In this document: positions 6,230-9,393 of the stretch, piece by piece | Layout of the letters: every line of letters begins with the position of its first letter | Numbering within the stretch: the stretch's first letter is position 1 | Assembly: GCA_002385665.1 (NCBI GenBank) | Contig: DGDX01000014.1 | Location: 587-9,979 of the forward strand | Length of the DNA: 9,393 nt | DNA from: Firmicutes bacterium UBA3941 | Lineage (GTDB): Bacteria; Bacillota; Clostridia; Caldicoprobacterales; UBA3941 | Direction: 5' to 3' | The notes under the pieces: model-generated | The model's database searches: none | What the model was told of the DNA's origin: nothing | The model's input: only the letters and a program-made list of their open reading frames with translations | Position numbers and translations under genes: made by a program

Positions 6230-6258
6230 ATAGTACCACTATTACGACAAATAAACAA
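6230..6258 (-). promoter_or_regulatory. metN: Candidate promoter of the metNIQ operon
   Basis: On the minus strand TTGTTT (6258-6253), a 17-nt spacer and TACTAT (6235-6230) with an extended -10 TGG (6238-6236). Transcription would start near 6223, giving a leader of about 150 nt that includes the nested fold at 6131-6200. An overlapping alternative pair, TTGTCG / TATCAT with an 18-nt spacer, is possible slightly downstream. Confidence 0.45.
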
Positions 6259-6405
6259 GCATCTGTATTAATCCAATAATATCCCCAGCCCATTTTAATT
6301 TAGTATATTATGATAGCTTAGGCAGTAGATAAATGCACTACGGCAGTTAAAGGTATAAATGATGGCTAAGGGTTGTTTATCTTTACATCGAAGGAAGATA
6401 TAAAT
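6259..6405. other. Middle of the divergent intergenic region, nothing recognised
   Basis: The 482-base gap between metN and the nitroreductase gene holds the metN leader and promoter on its left and the nitroreductase promoter elements on its right. This middle stretch is AT-rich, with no open frame of convincing coding character, no tRNA and no recognisable riboswitch on either strand. Confidence 0.5.
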
Positions 6406-6436
6406 CCCACTATAGAATAGGAGCTATAAGGGTGGG
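6406..6436 (+). other. Two-part hairpin just upstream of the nitroreductase promoter
   Basis: CCCAC (6406-6410) pairs with GTGGG (6432-6436), and inside it TATAG (6411-6415) pairs with CTATA (6424-6428), leaving a 3-nt bulge. It ends 8 bases before the candidate -35 box, a position that would suit an activator or repressor site; an RNA role would need a promoter further left, which I do not see. Confidence 0.35.
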
Positions 6437-6444
6437 GGGAAACC

Positions 6445-6474
6445 TTGAAGGCCAGTACTTGGGTATGATACAAT
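6445..6474 (+). promoter_or_regulatory. Promoter of the nitroreductase-VOC operon
   Basis: TTGAAG (6445-6450), an 18-nt spacer and TACAAT (6469-6474) with an extended -10 TGA (6466-6468). Transcription would begin near 6481, about 75 bases before the ATG. Confidence 0.55.
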
Positions 6475-6516
6475 AGGATGGTGGTGCTTTGAGCGGAAAA
6501 AAGCTAAGGCATGGAA

Positions 6517-6529
6517 CAGGATTATCCTG
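6517..6529 (+). promoter_or_regulatory. Perfect 13-bp dyad in the nitroreductase leader
   Basis: CAGGAT-T-ATCCTG is a perfect palindrome around one base. It lies between the candidate transcription start and the AAGGAGG ribosome site at 6539-6545. It could be an operator (as DNA) or a short hairpin (as RNA, CAGGA-TTA-TCCTG). No binding protein can be assigned. Confidence 0.35.
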
Positions 6530-6554
6530 AAAACATATAAGGAGGAGATGTCAA

Positions 6555-7055
6555 ATGAGCGTGATCTTTAAAAGACGAAGTATCAGGGAGTATACCGATA
6601 AAATTGTACCGGACGAGCTTATTGAAAAGGTTATAAGGGCCGGTATGGCAGCACCATCGGCGGGTAATCAGCAGCCATGGCATTTTATCGTGATTGATGA
6701 CAGAGAAACTTTGAACGAGATCCCCAAATTTCATCCCCATTCCAATATGCTAAAGAAGGCAAGCCATGCTATAGTCGTATGCGGCGATCTACCACGGCAA
6801 AGGTATGAAGGATATTGGGTGCAGGATTGTTCAGCCGCTACCCAGAATATGTTGCTGATGGCAACTGAATTAGGCTTGGGAGCTGTATGGCTGGGAGTTT
6901 ATCCTGTTGATGACAGGGTGAAAGCACTTAAGGATTTACTTGACATACCGGAAGAAGTGATTCCGCTATGCATAGTATCCATAGGCTATCCGGCAGAAAA
7001 CAAGGGACCGGCTGATAGGTTCGATGCTTCAAGAATTCATAAGAACAAGTGGTAA
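6555..7055 (+). CDS. Short nitroreductase-family flavoprotein
   Basis: The 166-residue protein shows the FMN-dependent nitroreductase pattern: RRSIREY near the start (Arg7, Arg8, Ser9, Arg11 for the FMN phosphate), APSAGNQQPWHF at 33-44, the helix DCSAATQNMLLMATELGLGAVWLG at 91-114, and IGYPAENK at 143-150. Such enzymes are homodimers that use NAD(P)H to reduce quinones, nitro groups, flavins or other acceptors; the true substrate cannot be told. It belongs to the short class (about 165-175 residues) frequent in anaerobes. AAGGAGG lies before the ATG. The VOC-family gene follows after 24 nt and shares its transcript. The Cys-rich ferredoxin domain found in some relatives is absent. Confidence 0.9.
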   Translation: MSVIFKRRSIREYTDKIVPDELIEKVIRAGMAAPSAGNQQPWHFIVIDDRETLNEIPKFHPHSNMLKKASHAIVVCGDLPRQRYEGYWVQDCSAATQNMLLMATELGLGAVWLGVYPVDDRVKALKDLLDIPEEVIPLCIVSIGYPAENKGPADRFDASRIHKNKW

Positions 7056-7079
7056 TTATAAGGAAAGGAGGTGAAAGAT

Positions 7080-7535
7080 ATGGATAAGTCTATTCTGGGA
7101 ACCAGAATCGTAACCCAGGTTGGAATTCTGGTAAACGATATTGAAAAATCCTGTCAGGATTTTGCCGATTTTCTGGGCGTGGAAAATCCGGGGTATAGCA
7201 TAACCGATACCATAGACAAAACCCAAGCCGAATACAGGGGAGAACCCTGCAAAGCCAGGGCAAAACTGGCCTTCTTCCCCGTAGGAGAGAACCTAACCAT
7301 CGAATTAATCGAACCCGACGAGAATCCCAGCGTTTGGAGGGAGGATCTGGACAAAAACGGCGAAGGGTTCCATCATATTGCCTTTGTTATTGATGGTATG
7401 AAGGAAAAGGTTATGCTTTTGGAAAGAAACGGCATGCCCCTCATACAGAAGGGCGAATATACAGGTGGTCGTTATGCATACATAGATGCGAGGGAGAAGC
7501 TGAAGGTTTTGATCGAGCTTCTGGAAAACGACTAA
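7080..7535 (+). CDS. VOC (glyoxalase/epimerase-like) family protein
   Basis: The 151-residue protein has two beta-alpha-beta-beta-beta modules of the vicinal oxygen chelate fold. The first opens with TQVGILVNDIEKSCQDFADFLG (12-33) and ends with LTIELIEP (72-79). The second opens with GFHHIAFVIDGMKEK (96-110) and ends with LKVLIELLE (141-149). The candidate metal ligands are His98/99, Glu75 or Glu78, and Glu146. The first ligand, usually His in methylmalonyl-CoA epimerase and glyoxalase I, is Gln13. The HHIAF element is closest to methylmalonyl-CoA epimerase, but no genes of that pathway are nearby, so I do not assign the reaction. I chose ATG 7080, which has AAAGGAGG at 8 nt; the in-frame GTG at 7071 overlaps this site. 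It is the second gene of the nitroreductase operon. Confidence 0.8.
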   Translation: MDKSILGTRIVTQVGILVNDIEKSCQDFADFLGVENPGYSITDTIDKTQAEYRGEPCKARAKLAFFPVGENLTIELIEPDENPSVWREDLDKNGEGFHHIAFVIDGMKEKVMLLERNGMPLIQKGEYTGGRYAYIDAREKLKVLIELLEND

Positions 7536-7546
7536 CAATACCAGAA

Positions 7547-7585
7547 ACATGATTGTTTGGGCACATATGCCAGTTTTAATCATGT
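7547..7585 (+). other. Hairpin after the VOC gene
   Basis: ACATGATT (7547-7554) pairs with AATCATGT (7578-7585), and GGCA/TGCC (7560-7563 / 7568-7571) can pair inside. It lies 12 bases after the stop codon and lacks a T-run. Together with the following terminator it makes two tandem hairpins. Confidence 0.45.
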
Positions 7586-7602
7586 AACCAAATATTCTAT
7601 TT

Positions 7603-7650
7603 ATAAGGACCTGCGATCCATATGCCATATGGGCCGCAGGTTCTTATTTT
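7603..7650 (+). terminator. Rho-independent terminator of the nitroreductase-VOC operon
   Basis: ATAAGGACCTGCG (7603-7615) pairs with CGCAGGTTCTTAT (7635-7647) over 13 bp including one G-U pair; the apex can form a second stem CCATAT/ATATGG. TTTTAAT follows. This is a typical intrinsic terminator. Confidence 0.82.
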
Positions 7651-7715
7651 AATCGGATATCCTATCCATAATAGCGAATAATATGTATGATTCAAAAAAA
7701 TCTATAAGGGTTATT

Positions 7716-7721
7716 TATACT
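7716..7721 (+). promoter_or_regulatory. Possible -10 box for the DUF438 gene
   Basis: TATACT lies 40 bases before the ATG. No good housekeeping -35 is found at 16-18 nt (TTCAAA at 7691-7696 is 19 nt away), so either the promoter is weak, needs an activator or uses another sigma factor. Confidence 0.3.
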
Positions 7722-7760
7722 ATAAAGGATATAACTACCTAAGAGAATGGAGGAGAAAGT

Positions 7761-8981
7761 ATGAGCGAACTTATAAATAATAGAGAATATAGGCAAAAGG
7801 TGCTTAAGGAATTAATTATGGAGCTACACGATGGGAAACCCGTTGAAGAGGTAAAGGAACGCTTTGCAAAACTAATTGAGGGTGTATCCGTGGCTGAGAT
7901 CTCTGAAATGGAGCAAAGCCTTATAATGGAAGGGATGCCCATTGAAGAGGTGCAAAGGCTATGTGATGTGCATGCGGCGGTCTTCAAAGGGTCCATCGAG
8001 GATATCCATAAGCCCGTTCACATAGATGAAATCCCGGGTCACCCTATGCATACATTTAAATGGGAGAACAGGGAGATAGAAAAGAAACTGGAATCCCAGG
8101 TGGAACCTGCTTTGGTAGCCTTTAAGGACTCTGATAGTCAGGAGAATGTCAACGGCTTACTTGAAAATATCGGGAAGCTTTTGGAGATTGATAAGCATTA
8201 CAGCCGCAAAGAAAATCTGGTGTTCCCACATCTGGAGAATGCCGGGATCACAGCCCCGCCCCAGGTAATGTGGGGAGTAGACGATGAAATTCGTAATAAG
8301 CTAAAGGAAGCACATGATCTGCTTAGCAACTACAAGGGGAACAAAGAAGAAGTAGCTCAAAAGGTTGAAGGAGTGGTCGGAGATATAAAGGAGATGATAT
8401 TCAAAGAAGAAAACATACTGTTTCCTTTATTAACCGAAACCTTGACCGAAGATGAGTGGTTAACCGTCTATAGAGATAGCGACGAGATCGGTTATACCTT
8501 TATAACTCCAAGGGCAAAATGGGTACCGGAAAGGGCGGACTATGCTGAGAATACTTCCCAGCCCCATATTGAGTCCGATGTAGTACGATTTGACAGCGGA
8601 GTGTTGACGGTACATGAGATCGAGAATCTGCTTAACCATCTACCCATAGATATCACCTTTGTAGATAAAGAGGACAGGGTAAAATATTTTTCACAAAGCA
8701 GCGAGAGGATCTTTGCAAGACCCAAGAGTGTAATTGGAAGAACCGTGCAGAACTGCCATCCTCCCGCCAGCATGCATGTAGTAAATCAAATAGTTGAGGA
8801 TTTTAAAAGCGGAGCCAAGGATCATGAGGACTTTTGGATCAGGATGGGAGAGAAGTATGTCCTAATCAGATATTTTGCCGTAAGAGATGAGAATGGGGAA
8901 TATTTGGGGACCATGGAGGTTACTCAGGATATCGCACCTTTACAAAAGATCCAAGGGGAGAGAAGGCTCCTGTCCGAATGA
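7761..8981 (+). CDS. DUF438 - hemerythrin-like - PAS domain protein
   Basis: The 406-residue soluble protein has three parts. DUF438 occupies about 8-75 (KVLKELIMELHDGKPVEEVKERF onward). A hemerythrin-like four-helix region follows at about 90-240, with HPMHTFKWEN (His94, His97, Glu102), HYSRKENLVFPHLE (His146, Glu151, His157), His185 and KEENILFP (Glu216/217). A PAS domain fills about 277-395 (VLTVHEIENLLNHLPIDITFVDKEDRVKYF, then GRTVQNCHPPAS with Cys332 and His333). The second hemerythrin half has Met212 where His is common. Hemerythrin-like domains bind iron or a diiron centre and PAS domains bind ligands or haem, so a sensor of oxygen, NO, redox or iron is likely; no output domain is attached. 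GGAGGAG precedes the ATG. The gene stands alone and converges with the next one, one base between stops. Confidence 0.88.
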   Translation: MSELINNREYRQKVLKELIMELHDGKPVEEVKERFAKLIEGVSVAEISEMEQSLIMEGMPIEEVQRLCDVHAAVFKGSIEDIHKPVHIDEIPGHPMHTFKWENREIEKKLESQVEPALVAFKDSDSQENVNGLLENIGKLLEIDKHYSRKENLVFPHLENAGITAPPQVMWGVDDEIRNKLKEAHDLLSNYKGNKEEVAQKVEGVVGDIKEMIFKEENILFPLLTETLTEDEWLTVYRDSDEIGYTFITPRAKWVPERADYAENTSQPHIESDVVRFDSGVLTVHEIENLLNHLPIDITFVDKEDRVKYFSQSSERIFARPKSVIGRTVQNCHPPASMHVVNQIVEDFKSGAKDHEDFWIRMGEKYVLIRYFAVRDENGEYLGTMEVTQDIAPLQKIQGERRLLSE

Positions 8982-8982
8982 T

Positions 8983-9336
8983 TTAAATTTTATAGATATA
9001 CCACTTACAGGTCCTTAGTTCGTAGCGAATCTCATAAAGCCTTTCTATACCGTGGACCTGGCTTCGACAGGTGAATACTATTATGGGGTTGCCAGCCAGT
9101 TTCTCTTCTTTACGGGATATGGTCTGCGCTACCTTGATAACTATATAACTGCCATCGGGTTGTTCCATCCGAAAACGAATTGGGGTGGGCAACCCATCCT
9201 GGGTAAACCAGGCAATCATTTCTATAGGTTTCATCAGGACTTTCACAGAAATCACCACAACCGACCGGTATCGCCCCGGATAAACCTCTGATGAGTTTTC
9301 CGGGGGATAACCGTTTATATAATCAACCAGGCCCAT
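8983..9336 (-). CDS. Small uncharacterised protein, start uncertain
   Basis: I do not recognise a named family, but the frame looks coding: KPIEMIAWFTQDGLPTPIRFRM, then a beta-rich, charged stretch (IVIKVAQTISRKEEKLAGNPIIVFTCRS) and a Tyr/Trp-rich end (LYEIRYELRTCKWYIYKI), like a small beta-barrel or sheet protein. There is no signal peptide or membrane helix. Two Cys are spaced too far apart for an obvious zinc site. The longest frame starts at ATG 9336 with only GAG as a ribosome site, and this ATG falls within a hairpin (9321-9370). A GTG at 9246 (GGTGA 5 nt upstream) or ATG at 9234 would give 87 or 83 residues and include all of the part that looks conserved. The stop lies one base from the stop of the DUF438 gene on the other strand. 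Confidence 0.55.
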   Translation of the reverse strand: MGLVDYINGYPPENSSEVYPGRYRSVVVISVKVLMKPIEMIAWFTQDGLPTPIRFRMEQPDGSYIVIKVAQTISRKEEKLAGNPIIVFTCRSQVHGIERLYEIRYELRTCKWYIYKI

Positions 9337-9376
9337 AACCGTACTCTATATTATGCGGGCTTGGTTGATTTTATTT
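9321..9376 (+). terminator. Terminator-like hairpin facing the DUF438 gene
   Basis: AATCAACCAGGCCC (9321-9334) pairs with GGGCTTGGTTGATT (9357-9370) over 14 bp with one G-U pair on the plus strand and a 22-nt loop, followed by TTATTTAC. The G-U pair becomes a C-A mismatch on the minus strand, so the hairpin suits plus-strand transcripts better. It is the first such structure after the DUF438 stop, 340 bases downstream. Confidence 0.5.
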
Positions 9377-9393
9377 ACATGTCAAGGGGACGT

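Noticed and set aside
6359..6403. 14-codon open frame (MMAKGCLSLHRRKI) as a leader peptide
   Set aside because: The ribosome site is weak (AAGG), no promoter precedes it, and it has no attenuator-like codon run.
7305..7628. Minus-strand 107-codon frame over the VOC gene and terminator
   Set aside because: It runs antisense to a clear gene and through an intrinsic terminator; no ribosome site and no protein-like pattern.
9380..9385. Perfect TTGACA (minus strand) as promoter of the small gene
   Set aside because: No -10-like hexamer lies 16-18 nt after it; the expected position is GC-rich (AAGCCC) and within the hairpin.

Overview
The window looks like a chromosomal segment of an AT-rich, spore-forming member of the Firmicutes, most likely class Clostridia. 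The reasons are the Shine-Dalgarno sites (AGGAGG-type before most genes), the frequent short gene overlaps, a DUF2953 (YtfI-like) protein and a DUF438/hemerythrin/PAS protein, families I associate with this group. No mobile element, CRISPR array, rRNA or tRNA is visible. The species cannot be named from the sequence.

Left part (1-1429, minus strand): a compact operon of an ECF-type sigma factor, a zinc-binding (CHCC) anti-sigma factor and a DUF2953 protein cut by the window edge. The three genes are nearly or actually overlapping. An ECF-style promoter (TGAAAC / CGTGTA) sits just upstream, so the sigma factor probably transcribes its own operon.

Divergent from it (1558-3234, plus strand): a stand-alone URO-D-fold protein of the cobamide/zinc methyltransferase superfamily, then a MarR-type regulator. 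The MarR gene has its own extended -10 promoter and two near-identical 16-bp AT-rich sites, one covering the -10 box. These look like autoregulatory operators. A 15-bp perfect hairpin terminates the MarR transcript.

Centre (3487-6072, minus strand): a complete metNIQ methionine ABC importer in the order metN-metI-metQ. metN and metI overlap by 8 nt. metI and metQ are separated by a strong GC-rich hairpin that could set different expression levels. The metN leader has a promoter and a nested 70-nt fold, but no complete S-box or T-box that I can recognise.

Right part (6555-9393): a two-gene plus-strand operon (short FMN nitroreductase, VOC-family protein) closed by a clear terminator. It is followed by the monocistronic DUF438-hemerythrin-PAS gene, a probable redox or diatomic-gas/iron-related sensor. 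That gene converges with a small uncharacterised protein gene, with one base between the two stop codons. The nearest terminator-like hairpin for the sensor gene lies beyond the small gene, so the two transcripts probably overlap.

Nothing here amounts to a demonstrably new multi-gene system. The most interesting items are the MarR twin operators, the unexplained metN leader, the metI/metQ hairpin and the overlapping convergent pair at the right end.
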